Part shown: piece after piece, positions 36,466 through 45,058 of the stretch | Layout of the letters: every line of letters begins with the position of its first letter | Position numbering within the stretch: the first letter of the stretch is position 1 | Assembly (NCBI RefSeq): GCF_030812785.1 | Contig: NZ_JAUSTJ010000003.1 | Span: 1 to 64,000 of the forward strand | Length of the DNA stretch: 64,000 nucleotides | Direction of reading: 5' to 3' | DNA from: Sphingomonas kyeonggiensis | GTDB taxonomy: Bacteria; Pseudomonadota; Alphaproteobacteria; Sphingomonadales; Sphingomonadaceae | Notes under the pieces: generated by a model | Seen by the model: the letters and a program-made list of their open reading frames with translations, nothing else | What the model was told of the DNA's origin: nothing | Database searches by the model: none | Program-made: the position numbers and the translations under genes

Positions 36466-36572
36466 CGTCACCCCCGCGAAAGCGGGGACCCATCTCCCGG
36501 ACGCGCAGCAATCACGACGGACGTGCTTGCGGATGTCGTAGGAGATGGGCCCCCGCTTTCGCGGGGGTGACG
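36466..36572. repeat. Inverted CGTCACCCCCGCG repeat pair
   Basis: CGTCACCCCCGCGAAAGCGG followed by GGACCCATCTCC on the left is mirrored by GGAGATGGGC and CCCCGCTTTCGCGGGGGTGA on the right. It sits between two genes on the same strand and could fold as one long hairpin in the transcript. Confidence 0.85.
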
Positions 36573-36598
36573 GCTGAAGGGGGTGGAAATGGCTCGCG

Positions 36599-37738
36599 TC
36601 ATTTCTGGGTGAGATCGAAGGCGGCGGTGTGGCCGTCGAGGATGTTGCGGGCGACGATCTGGGCGTTCGCCATGGTCTCGGCCACCGCCATGCGGCCGGC
36701 CTGCCAATGCTCGTGCATCGAGCGCGCCGAGAATTCGAAGTCGCGGGCGCCGCCTTCCCAGGCATTGGCGCGGTAGATCAGCTGGACGAGGCTGACCGGA
36801 AATTCGGAGACGCGGGCGCGGACCGCCTGGACGTCGGGATCGTCCATCAGCTCGGGCGGCAGCTTGTCGAGCAGGCGGCAGACCATCTGCCGTTCCTGGC
36901 GCAGCCGCATCCGCTCGTCCGAGACGCTGCGGGTGCGGCTGGAGAAGCGGATCTCCTTCTCGCGCGCGATGACGTCGGTCATCGTGCGGGGCAGCTCGTC
37001 GGCGGCGGGGAACAGGTCGATCTGGAAGATCAGGGTCTCGGCGTCCTGCCGGTCGAGGACATGGGTGAGCGGGGTGTTGGAGACGAGGCCGCCGTCCCAA
37101 TACCAGCAGCCGTCGATCTCGACCGGGGGCAGGCCGGGCGGCAGGGCGCCCGAGGCCATGATGTGGCGCGCGTCGAGCTTCTCGTCGCGGGTGTCGAAAT
37201 AGCGGAAATTGCCGCTCTGGATGTCGACCGCGCCGACCGAGAGGCGGACCGGGCCGTTGTTGAGCAGGTCCCAGTCGACCAGCCGGTCGAGCGTCTCGCG
37301 CAGGGGCGAGGTGTCGTAGAAGCTCAGCGCCTCGGGCGTGCCGGGAAGTGCGAAGGCCGGGGGCAGCAGACGCGGGCGGAAGAAGCCGGGGACGCCGCCG
37401 AGCATGACCAGGCCGGCCGCCCATTCATGGCTGAGCTCGCGCGCGGCATCGTGCAGCGGCAGCGAGAAATCGGGGAGCGCGGCGGTGGCGTCCTCCCAGA
37501 AGGTGCGGATCGCAGCCAGCCGCTTCTCGGGCGGGTTGCCGGCGAAGAGCGCGGCGTTGACCGCGCCGATCGAGATTCCGGCGACCCAGTCGACCTCGAT
37601 GCCGGCGGTGTGGAGCTCCTCGATCACGCCGGCCTGATAGGCGCCGAGCGCGCCGCCGCCCTGGAGGACCAATGCGACCGTATCCGGCAGCGGCAGGCCG
37701 GGGGCTTGGCGGCGGGGACGTGACTCGGCGTCTGCCAT
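36599..37738 (-). CDS. Patatin-like phospholipase (DUF3734-type)
   Basis: The 379-residue patatin-fold acyl hydrolase has oxyanion loop LQGGGALGAYQAG, nucleophile Ser in GISIGAVN and catalytic Asp in WDGGLVSNTP (DGG). The C-terminal half with EKEIRFSSRTR, the LIYRANAWEGGARDFEFSAR stretch and SMHEHWQAG matches the DUF3734 extension seen in alphaproteobacterial homologues. It probably cleaves lipids or short polyhydroxyalkanoates. The start at 37738 has a weak ribosome site. It precedes the hydroxybutyrate dehydrogenase gene in the same direction. Confidence 0.88.
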   Translation of the reverse strand: MADAESRPRRQAPGLPLPDTVALVLQGGGALGAYQAGVIEELHTAGIEVDWVAGISIGAVNAALFAGNPPEKRLAAIRTFWEDATAALPDFSLPLHDAARELSHEWAAGLVMLGGVPGFFRPRLLPPAFALPGTPEALSFYDTSPLRETLDRLVDWDLLNNGPVRLSVGAVDIQSGNFRYFDTRDEKLDARHIMASGALPPGLPPVEIDGCWYWDGGLVSNTPLTHVLDRQDAETLIFQIDLFPAADELPRTMTDVIAREKEIRFSSRTRSVSDERMRLRQERQMVCRLLDKLPPELMDDPDVQAVRARVSEFPVSLVQLIYRANAWEGGARDFEFSARSMHEHWQAGRMAVAETMANAQIVARNILDGHTAAFDLTQK

Positions 37739-37854
37739 GCCGGTGCTGTGGCCGAAAGCCGGGGCCGAGGGAAGTGCACATTTTGGTATGGCTTGTACGT
37801 GCAACGCAACGCCAGTTCGGGCATTGTTGCGATGGCTAAATAAAGAGGATCGCC

Positions 37855-38748
37855 ATGCGGCTCGACGATATCGACCCTACCGACAATGCCGACGACCTGG
37901 GGAGCGGCGGTGGCGGCGGCGGTGGTGGCTTCGGGCTGCTCGGGCTGCTGCCCCTGCTGCTCGGTCGCGGCATGGGCTGCGGCAGCATCGCGATCATCGG
38001 CCTGATCGCCATCGCCTGGTTCGCGATGGGCGGTGGCGGCGGGCTGCTGAGCGGCGGCGGCGGGAGCGCGGGCACCGGCCAGTCGCCGACCGCGGGCAAG
38101 AGCGGACGGCAGGTATGCACCGGCGAACGGCTCGAATCGTGCCGGGTGATGAAGCTCGCCGACACCACCTGGGAGACGATCTTCCGCGAGGCGGGGCAAA
38201 GCTACCGGCCGGCGCGGATCCGCTTCTACCAGGGCAATGTCGATTCGGGCTGCGGCGCGGCGAGCTCGGCGGTGGGGCCGTTCTACTGCCCGGCGGACAA
38301 TGGCGTGTATCTCGACACCAGCTTCTTCCAGGAGCTGGAGCAGCGCTTCGGTGCCAAGGGCGACTTCGCCCGCGACTATGTGATCGCCCACGAGATGGGC
38401 CACCATATCCAGAACCTGCTCGGCACCTCGGACAAGGTGTCGCGGCTGCAGGCGCGGGCGAACCAGGCCGAGGGCAATGCGCTGTCGGTGCGGCTCGAGC
38501 TGCAGGCGGACTGCTTCGCCGGGGTCTGGGCGGCGCGCAACAAGGACCGGATCGAGCCGGGCGACATCGAGGAAGGCATGACCGCGGCCAATGCGATCGG
38601 CGACGATACGCTCCAGCGCCAGATGCAGGGCACGGTGGTGCCCGAGAGCTTCACCCACGGCACCTCGGCGCAGCGGACGAAGTGGCTGAAGAAGGGGCTG
38701 GACAGCGGCGACCCCGGCCAGTGCGACACCTTCTCGGGCGCTATCTGA
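37855..38748 (+). CDS. ypfJ: YpfJ-family neutral zinc metallopeptidase
   Basis: The 297-residue membrane-anchored protease has an N-terminal Gly-rich stretch and one hydrophobic helix (about residues 42-63). The zinc motif HEMGHHIQNLLG (HExxH) follows, with downstream LELQADCFAGVWAA carrying the third ligand. The cysteines in QVCTGERLESC and DSGCGAASSAVGPFYC fit a periplasmic catalytic domain. Length and order match YpfJ/KPN_02809 proteins, whose substrates are unknown. It stands alone and converges on the GH43 gene. Confidence 0.92.
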   Translation: MRLDDIDPTDNADDLGSGGGGGGGGFGLLGLLPLLLGRGMGCGSIAIIGLIAIAWFAMGGGGGLLSGGGGSAGTGQSPTAGKSGRQVCTGERLESCRVMKLADTTWETIFREAGQSYRPARIRFYQGNVDSGCGAASSAVGPFYCPADNGVYLDTSFFQELEQRFGAKGDFARDYVIAHEMGHHIQNLLGTSDKVSRLQARANQAEGNALSVRLELQADCFAGVWAARNKDRIEPGDIEEGMTAANAIGDDTLQRQMQGTVVPESFTHGTSAQRTKWLKKGLDSGDPGQCDTFSGAI

Positions 38749-38760
38749 GGCGGATGGGCG

Positions 38761-40569
38761 CTAGTCGATGCGCACCGGCCGGGAGCGCTTCGACACGCCA
38801 TTCTCGTCGAACGCCTCGACCGCGACCCAATAGCCGACCCCGGCATTGAGCGCGCGCAGGTCGAGCGCCGTGCCCTGATCGGCCCAGCGCTGATAGGTCA
38901 GTGACAGCCGGTCTGGGCGCACGCCCCACAGGATATTGTAGCCGACGGCCCCCCTGACCGGCTTCCAGGTCACGCGCGCGTTGCGGACGTCGCTGTCGCG
39001 CTTCGCCGTCACGCCGGCGGGCGTGGCAGGCGCCTTGCCGTCTGCATTGCCGAACACGCGCAGGTCGCTGATCGCGAGGTTGGCGCCGCCGACATGGCCA
39101 TGGACATAGCGGACGAAGCGCGCCCGCACCGGCGCCGGCAGCTGGAAATAGGCGTTTGGCCGGTCGCGGCGCGGCGCCTCGGTCTTCGCGAGCGGGCTCC
39201 AGCTCCTGCCGTCGAGCGAGGATTGCAGCGCGAACTCGGTATAGATGTCGGGCGCGTCGCCGAAGCGGCCGGCCTTGTAGTCGGCGAAGTTGACCTGCAC
39301 CGCGCGCAGCGTCCTGGCGCCGCCCAGATCGACGGTCAGCGTCTCGCCCGGCTTGTTCTGGCCCGCCACCCAGAAGGTCCGCGGGTTCTCGTCGGTCGCG
39401 CGGCCGGCCGCGAACTCGCCGGAGGTCGAGGAAGCCACCGCCGCCTTCTTGTACGAAAGCAGCATCCAGCCGGTGAACAGGCTCTCCGGATCCTCGACCT
39501 TGCCGGTCGGGGCGTAGTGGGGGAAGTCGCCGAAGCGGGTCGAGACCGCCATCTGCCCGTCTGCCCAGAACCGTGCCGGCCACATGCCGATGCGCCGCTC
39601 GAAGGTCCAGTTGTGGCCGATCCACGGCGTGCCGGTGTTCCACCAATTGCCGTGGACGTCCTCGAAGGTGGAGCCGTGCCCCGCGCCCTGGACGAAACCG
39701 CCGGGCTTGTAGGCGACCGGGTTCCACGGCGCGTACTCGAACGGCCCCAGTGGCTTGTCCGAGACATAGGTGCCGTTGGCATAGGCGTTATATTCGGTGC
39801 CCGGCGCGCCGTACTGGAGGAAGTAGCGGCCACCCACCTTCGTCATCCAGGCGCCTTCCATGAAGGGCTTGATCGGCGTGCCGTCGGGCAGGGTGCCCGA
39901 ATGGTCCTGGCCGAAGCGCTCCCAGCCATGCTGCTCGGGATGCAGCGCCAGCATCGGCCTGGGTTTGCCCTTGTAGGCCAGCTTGCCGTCCTCGAACGCG
40001 ATCTCGATCCCGTAGAGCGGGAAGACGTTGGACGAGCCCCAGTAGAGGTACCATTTGCCGTCATCGTCCTTGAACAGCGCGGGGTCCCAGGGGCCGGGCG
40101 GGACCTTGTCCTCGCCGGGGGCGGGGACATGGCCCTCGCCGACCGAATCGACCAGTTCGGGCATGCGCCGCACGAAGAAGTCGAGCTTGCCGCTGTCGGG
40201 ATCGCTGGTCGACAGGATCGATTCCGCCCGGGTCATCGAGGGCTGGATCAGGATGCGCTCGCCATCGCTCCACACCGCGGGCGCGACGATCGAGTTGAAC
40301 GGCCAGCGGCTGGGCGTGACGAAGGTCCAGTGGACCAGGTCGCTCGACGACCAGTAACCGTCCGCCAGCGTCTGGAAGAGATAATATTTGCCCTTGAAGG
40401 TGACGACCGCCGGGTCGGCACCGGTGCGGTAGGAGACGCCCTGGTTCACCTGCTCGAAATTGTAGCGATAGTCGATGTCGATCGGGTTGGCATAGGTCTG
40501 GCGCGTCTCCTGCGCCTGTGCGGTGCCGAGGGCGAGCAGGCCGGCGCCAAGCGAGAACAGGATACGCAT
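38761..40569 (-). CDS. GH43 glycosidase with F5/8-C and fibronectin III domains
   Basis: The 602-residue exported enzyme has signal peptide ...GTAQA. A five-bladed GH43 catalytic domain (about 25-345) carries catalytic Asp in TGADPAVVTFKGKYYLF, the pKa-modulating Asp in GPWDPALFKDDDGKWYLYWG and the acid Glu in FMEGAWMTK. A discoidin/CBM32-like domain (about 375-510, TLTVDLGGARTLRAVQVNF) and a fibronectin III domain (about 515-602) follow. It lies 76 bases downstream of the TonB receptor gene, past a terminator, and belongs to the LacI regulon inferred from the receptor's upstream operators. The polysaccharide is not clear from sequence. Confidence 0.9.
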   Translation of the reverse strand: MRILFSLGAGLLALGTAQAQETRQTYANPIDIDYRYNFEQVNQGVSYRTGADPAVVTFKGKYYLFQTLADGYWSSSDLVHWTFVTPSRWPFNSIVAPAVWSDGERILIQPSMTRAESILSTSDPDSGKLDFFVRRMPELVDSVGEGHVPAPGEDKVPPGPWDPALFKDDDGKWYLYWGSSNVFPLYGIEIAFEDGKLAYKGKPRPMLALHPEQHGWERFGQDHSGTLPDGTPIKPFMEGAWMTKVGGRYFLQYGAPGTEYNAYANGTYVSDKPLGPFEYAPWNPVAYKPGGFVQGAGHGSTFEDVHGNWWNTGTPWIGHNWTFERRIGMWPARFWADGQMAVSTRFGDFPHYAPTGKVEDPESLFTGWMLLSYKKAAVASSTSGEFAAGRATDENPRTFWVAGQNKPGETLTVDLGGARTLRAVQVNFADYKAGRFGDAPDIYTEFALQSSLDGRSWSPLAKTEAPRRDRPNAYFQLPAPVRARFVRYVHGHVGGANLAISDLRVFGNADGKAPATPAGVTAKRDSDVRNARVTWKPVRGAVGYNILWGVRPDRLSLTYQRWADQGTALDLRALNAGVGYWVAVEAFDENGVSKRSRPVRID

Positions 40570-40586
40570 CTATCTTCCCCGGAATG

Positions 40587-40622
40587 AAAAGGGGGAGGGG
40601 AGCCTGCCGGCTCGCCTCCCCC
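40587..40622 (-). terminator. Intra-operon terminator or attenuator
   Basis: On the minus strand an 8-bp outer stem (GGGGGAGG / CCTCCCCC) encloses a GAGCC-GGCA-GGCTC hairpin and ends in TTTT. It lies between the TonB receptor and GH43 genes and would lower GH43 expression relative to the receptor. Confidence 0.78.
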
Positions 40623-40645
40623 GAAAGTGACCGTTCGAACCCGGC

Positions 40646-43600
40646 TTAGAACTTGTAGCCCAGGCGGAACTGGATGCGCCGTGGCAGCGTCAGCGTGTTG
40701 GCGCCGATCCGGCCCGGATCGAGCGGATCGGTCGCGCTGAAGAAGCCGTCGAAATCCTTGAAGTTCTTGTTGTTGAACAGGTTCAGGACGTCGACCGCGG
40801 CCTCGAGATTGTCCCTGCCGAGGATCTTGAAGTCCTTGGCGAGCGAGACGTTGACCTCGCAGAAGGCGAACAGGCCCTCGATGCAGTTCTTCTCCGGATA
40901 GGCCGTGGTGAACCGCAGCGCGCCGGTGTCGAAGCCCTTGGTCGCATCGGTCACCTGATAGCCCGCGCCGCTGCTCAGCGTGGTGAGCGTCGAGAAGCGG
41001 AAGCCGAACGGCAGGTCGACCATGCCCGAGATCACGATCCGGTGACGCTCGTCGCCGGCCTTGGGACGCCAGCCGTAATTGTCCGGCGTCAGGCCGTCGA
41101 GGCTGAACAGGTCGTTGCCGTTCTGCTCCGCCTTGGAGAGCGTATAGGCGATGTTCAGGCCCCAGCCCGAGGACTTGGTGTAGTTCTTGTCGAGGGTGAA
41201 ATAGAGCGCCTTGTAGCGCGTATCGAGCCCGTCATAGCCGATGATCACATTGGCATAGCCGAACGGGATCACCGGCGCGGTGTTGCAGCAATTGCCGAGG
41301 CCATTGTTCTGCCGCGTCGCGAACAGGTTGGTATAGCCGTTGCGGCCGCGCTGGTACGAGCCGGTGATCGAGGCTTCGAACACGCCGATGCGCTGGCGCA
41401 CGCCGAGGCTGAACTGGTCGTTCACCGGGGGCTTGGCGTTGTTCTTGACCGCGAACAGCTCGGGCAGGCCGGCGCCCTGGGCGCTGGCGACCAGCGCGAG
41501 CAGGCCTTCGCGGGTCGCGTAGGACGGGTTCCACACGATGGTGGGCAGGCCCGAACGCGGCAGGCCGTTGCGCGAGAAGCGGAACACGCCGATCGGGTTG
41601 ATCGTGCGCGACAGCTCGTCGACCGTGTTGTTGAAGTTGTTGCGGTCGTAATAGCGGCCCGCGCCGCCGAAGATCACTGTCGAGCGATCGCCCTTGATAT
41701 CCCAGGAGAAGCCGAAGCGCGGTGCGATCGCGCCGCCGAACGGCTTACGCTGGCTACCGTCGGTGATGTAGTTCTCGGGGTCGAAGTAGAAGGTCTTCGG
41801 CAGCGCGCGCAGCGCGGCCGCGGCGGCGGCCGGCGTGCGGTAATGGTTGTTGAAGCCGTTGGTCTCGTAATCCCAGCGCACGCCCAGATTGAGCTGGAGC
41901 CGGCTGGTGACGTTCCAGTCGTCCTGCAGATAGAGGCCGACCTGGGTGTTCGACGCGTTGATCTTGCCGCTGCCCAGGCCCAGCCGCGCCTCGGCCGGGA
42001 TGGAGAAGTCGGTGTCGTCGCTCGGGTCGAGCGGCGTGCCGGCATCGTCGATGCGGTAGGTGTAGCGCGGCTGGATATAGGCGTTGTTGTCGAACTGGAT
42101 GTCGGTCACCTCGACGCGCCCGCCGAACTTGATCGCATGCCCGTCGAACCCGGTGAAGGTGAAGTCGTTGCGCAGCGTGTAGCTGCTCTGCGTCTCGTTG
42201 CGGGTCGAATCCTTGCCGCCGAACAGGATCACGCTGGCATAGTCGTACGACGGCAGCTCGGGGTGCAGCGAGGTCGGGTTGAAGTTGTAGTTCAGATAGC
42301 TGGCGTTGAATTCATTGGTGAAATTGTCGCCGTTATATGCCCATTTGAACAGGTAGGTATCGACCTTGTTCTTCTTGTTCTCGGCATTCTCATAGGCGGT
42401 ATTGCCTTCGAAGCCCTGGATGTCGGTTTCCTGGCGGCGGCTGAACGACAGGTCGAAGGTCTGGCGATCGTCCGGCGTCAGGGTCAGCTTGCCGAAATAG
42501 AAGTCGCCGCGGAACGGGCTGACGAACGCGCCTTCGAACTCACTCAGCTTGCGGCCCGAATATTGCTCGAACTGCTGGATCGCCGCGGCCGAGCCGGTGC
42601 TGTCGACATTCTTCGAGCGGTTCTGGTCGTTGCCTTCATAGGCGGCGAAGAAGAACAGCCGGTCCTTGATGATCGGGCCGCCGAGCGAAATGCCATATTG
42701 CTTGCGCTCGAACGGGGGCTCCGCGCGGTTGTTGCGCTTGTCGAGGTACGACTTCTCGCTCAGACCCTTGTCGGTGTACTGGCCGAAGATCTCGCCGTGG
42801 AACTCGTTGGTGCCCGACTTGGTGAGCGCCGTGACGATCGCCGCACCGGCCTGCTCATACTCGGCCTTGTAGTTCTGGGTGAGGACGCGGAATTCCTGCA
42901 CGGCGAGCTGGCCGAACGGGTTGCCGCGGCTGTTCTGCTGGCCGGCGATGCCGCCTTCGCGCAGCTGGTTCTTCAGGCTGACGCCATCGACGAAGACATT
43001 GACCTGGCTGGCGGTCGAAGCGCCGGAGGTGAAGCCCTTGTCGGTCTCGCTGTCGTTGTACTTCACGCCCGGGGCGAGCGCGACGAACGACAGGAAGTTG
43101 CGGTCGGTCTGCGGCAGGCGCTGAATCTGCGTCACGCTGACATTGGTCGCGACTTCGCTGGTACGCACTTCGCGGGCACGGGTGCCGGTGACGACGATCT
43201 GCCCCTCGGGCACCGCCGCGGCTGCACCGCCGATGGTCAGGTCGAGCGTGGCGGACTGGCCGATGGCGACCACCACGAGCTGGCTGGTCGTCTCGGTGCC
43301 TGCGGTCGCGGTGACTTCATATTCGCCGGGGCGCAGGCCGGTCAGCTGATAGGCGCCGCCGGCATCGGTGGTGGCGCGCCAGGTCTGGTTGGTCGCGGTG
43401 CTGCGCGCGGTGATCTGCGCGCTTGCGGCGGCGCTGCCGTCGGCACCGGTCACCTGGCCGTTCAGGCTGGCGGTGCTCACCTGTGCCGATGCCATGGTCG
43501 GCACCAGCACGGCGCCAGCCGCGAAAACGGTCGCGGCGGCCATCGCCGTCGCCGAGATGCCGCGCGTCAGGACGCCACGCTTCGAATTGGAAATCGCCAT
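40646..43600 (-). CDS. TonB-dependent receptor with carboxypeptidase-regulatory domain
   Basis: The 984-residue outer-membrane transporter is of the Oar-like type. The signal peptide ends ASAQVSTAS; a carboxypeptidase-regulatory-like Ig domain (about 45-120, LNGQVTGADGSAAASAQI and YQLTGLRPGEYEVTA) follows, then a TonB box/plug (EGQIVVTGTRAREV, VFVDGVSLKNQLREGG) and a long barrel ending FRLGYKF. GGAGG sits 6 bases before the ATG. Two LacI-type operators lie 23-106 bases upstream, and a GH43 gene follows on the same strand, so it probably imports a glycan fragment. Confidence 0.92.
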   Translation of the reverse strand: MAISNSKRGVLTRGISATAMAAATVFAAGAVLVPTMASAQVSTASLNGQVTGADGSAAASAQITARSTATNQTWRATTDAGGAYQLTGLRPGEYEVTATAGTETTSQLVVVAIGQSATLDLTIGGAAAAVPEGQIVVTGTRAREVRTSEVATNVSVTQIQRLPQTDRNFLSFVALAPGVKYNDSETDKGFTSGASTASQVNVFVDGVSLKNQLREGGIAGQQNSRGNPFGQLAVQEFRVLTQNYKAEYEQAGAAIVTALTKSGTNEFHGEIFGQYTDKGLSEKSYLDKRNNRAEPPFERKQYGISLGGPIIKDRLFFFAAYEGNDQNRSKNVDSTGSAAAIQQFEQYSGRKLSEFEGAFVSPFRGDFYFGKLTLTPDDRQTFDLSFSRRQETDIQGFEGNTAYENAENKKNKVDTYLFKWAYNGDNFTNEFNASYLNYNFNPTSLHPELPSYDYASVILFGGKDSTRNETQSSYTLRNDFTFTGFDGHAIKFGGRVEVTDIQFDNNAYIQPRYTYRIDDAGTPLDPSDDTDFSIPAEARLGLGSGKINASNTQVGLYLQDDWNVTSRLQLNLGVRWDYETNGFNNHYRTPAAAAAALRALPKTFYFDPENYITDGSQRKPFGGAIAPRFGFSWDIKGDRSTVIFGGAGRYYDRNNFNNTVDELSRTINPIGVFRFSRNGLPRSGLPTIVWNPSYATREGLLALVASAQGAGLPELFAVKNNAKPPVNDQFSLGVRQRIGVFEASITGSYQRGRNGYTNLFATRQNNGLGNCCNTAPVIPFGYANVIIGYDGLDTRYKALYFTLDKNYTKSSGWGLNIAYTLSKAEQNGNDLFSLDGLTPDNYGWRPKAGDERHRIVISGMVDLPFGFRFSTLTTLSSGAGYQVTDATKGFDTGALRFTTAYPEKNCIEGLFAFCEVNVSLAKDFKILGRDNLEAAVDVLNLFNNKNFKDFDGFFSATDPLDPGRIGANTLTLPRRIQFRLGYKF

Positions 43601-43622
43601 TCATTCCTCCCCAGCCCAAGGC

Positions 43623-43636
43623 TGTAATCGGTTACA
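43623..43636. promoter_or_regulatory. LacI-type operator, proximal site of the TonB receptor gene
   Basis: TGTAATCGGTTACA is a near-perfect palindrome, 23 bases from the receptor start. It shares both half-sites with the sites at 43687, 54356 and 55512. Confidence 0.75.
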
Positions 43637-43686
43637 AGCTCGGGTCTGCATTGTTCTTGTTTTCGTTCGCAGACAGAAACGTCCCC

Positions 43687-43706
43687 TGGAACCGGTTACA
43701 TGTAAC
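43687..43706. promoter_or_regulatory. LacI-type operator, distal site of the TonB receptor gene
   Basis: TGGAACCGGTTACA (43687-43700) is identical to the 14-mer at 54356-54369. It overlaps a second perfect palindrome, GTTACATGTAAC. Its centre is 64 bases, about six helical turns, from the proximal site. Confidence 0.78.
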
Positions 43707-43859
43707 TGTCAATCCCATGTTTGCGTCAGCGTTGTCGGAGGCGAGTTTTGCTGCGCTGCGATGTGTCCCGCATGCAACACTCGTCCCCGGCTGGCGCGAT
43801 CGACCGGTCATCGGGAGTCCCTCTTGCGGCGCAGGCGGGGTGTTCCCCATATCGGCGCC

Positions 43860-44411
43860 ATGAGCGAAACAAACGCGTGGCACGGCACGACGATCCTCTC
43901 CGTGCGCAAATCCGGCAAAGTGGTGATTGCAGGTGACGGACAGGTGTCCGCGGGCAACACCGTGATGAAGCCCAACGCCCGCAAGGTGCGACCGCTGGGC
44001 GATGGCAAGGTGATCGCGGGCTTTGCCGGCGCCACGGCCGATGCCTTCACCCTGTTCGAGCGGCTCGAGGCCAAGCTGGAGCGCCACAACGGCCAGCTGC
44101 TCCGTGCCGCGGTCGAGCTCGCCAAGGACTGGCGGACCGACAAGTATCTCCGCAACCTCGAGGCGATGCTGATCGTCGCCGACGCCGAAGTGACGCTGGT
44201 GGTCACCGGCAATGGCGATGTGCTGGAGCCCGAGGGCGGCGTGGCGGCGATCGGATCGGGCGGCAATTTCGCCCTGGCCGCAGCGCGGGCGCTGGTCGAT
44301 TACGAGAGCGATCCGGAGAAGATCGCACGGGCTGCGATGAAGATCGCGGGCGAGCTGTGCGTCTACACCAACGATCGCCTGACGGTGGAAGTGCTGGACA
44401 GCGCGAACTGA
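43860..44411 (+). CDS. hslV: ATP-dependent protease subunit HslV
   Basis: The 183-residue peptidase subunit of the HslVU (ClpQY) protease forms a double hexamer with an N-terminal threonine nucleophile. The stretch WHGTTILSVRKSGKVVIAGD contains the catalytic Thr; GQVSAGNTVMKPNARKVRPL and AIGSGGNFALAAARAL complete the family pattern. The start lacks a strong ribosome site, but the next codons match HslV N-termini. HslU is not adjacent: it lies 1.85 kb downstream on the same strand, after two other genes. Confidence 0.96.
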   Translation: MSETNAWHGTTILSVRKSGKVVIAGDGQVSAGNTVMKPNARKVRPLGDGKVIAGFAGATADAFTLFERLEAKLERHNGQLLRAAVELAKDWRTDKYLRNLEAMLIVADAEVTLVVTGNGDVLEPEGGVAAIGSGGNFALAAARALVDYESDPEKIARAAMKIAGELCVYTNDRLTVEVLDSAN

Positions 44412-44430
44412 CCCCTGCATCGGCGGCGGC

Positions 44431-44799
44431 ATGAAGTTCCGCATGGAGTATGACGCCGCCCGCAACCGCATCCTGGTCGAGATCCGCGATTTCTGGACGG
44501 TCGAGACGGTCCAGGCCTTCGCCGCGGCGGCCGGTGCCAAGGCGCAGGAAGTGCGCGCGATCCGCAGCGACTATGACGTGCTGATCGATTCGCGCGCCTT
44601 GCCGGTCCAGGCCAACGACGTCGCCGACCTGCTGCCGAGCATCGCCGAGGCGGGGCTGACGCTCACCTCGGGCCGTGCGGCTTCGGTGGTGGGCAGCGCG
44701 CTGAACAAGCTCCAGGCCGAGCGCACCCAGACGCATCCACGGATGCGGATCTTCATGACGATGGAAGAGGCGGAGGGTTGGTTGGGGGAAGCCCGCTAG
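44431..44799 (+). CDS. STAS/SpoIIAA-like protein of unknown function
   Basis: The 122-residue soluble protein has alternating strands and helices (MKFRMEYDAARNRILVEIRD, then VLIDSRALPVQ and SGRAASVVGSALNKLQ). This recalls SpoIIAA-like/STAS folds found as single-domain proteins in alphaproteobacteria. No phosphorylatable Ser motif is certain. It follows hslV by 19 bases and may be co-transcribed. Confidence 0.6.
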   Translation: MKFRMEYDAARNRILVEIRDFWTVETVQAFAAAAGAKAQEVRAIRSDYDVLIDSRALPVQANDVADLLPSIAEAGLTLTSGRAASVVGSALNKLQAERTQTHPRMRIFMTMEEAEGWLGEAR

Positions 44800-44840
44800 C
44801 CCTCACCCTTCCTCATATCCCTCATCCCTTGCTCCCCACT

Positions 44841-44922
44841 CGTCATCCCGGCGAAAGCCGGGATCTCGTGCGGCTCTTGTCCCGCGTCGTCGCCTGAGAT
44901 CCCGGCTTTCGCCGGGATGACG
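44841..44922. repeat. Composite palindromic intergenic repeat, copy 2
   Basis: CGTCATCCCGGCGAAAGCCG ... CTTTCGCCGGGATGACG is the second copy of the unit at 19114-19195. The central segment is also conserved (GGATCTCGTGC, CTCTT, GCCTGAGATCCC), so the two are diverged duplicates of one 82-base element. Confidence 0.87.
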
Positions 44923-45058
44923 GATTTGGCGTGGGGCGGATTGGCGCTGTTAGACGGATTTGACGGCGGCATGACGGATTGGTGCCCATGAGCCCAGTTC
45001 ATGCCTCTCCCAAGCAAATCGAGGTTGAGCCGGGGCCGGCGGCGCCTAGGCTGGGCCG

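Noticed and set aside
41042..43627. Open frame of 861 codons on the plus strand
   Set aside because: It is antisense to the Oar-like TonB receptor; no domain or leader.
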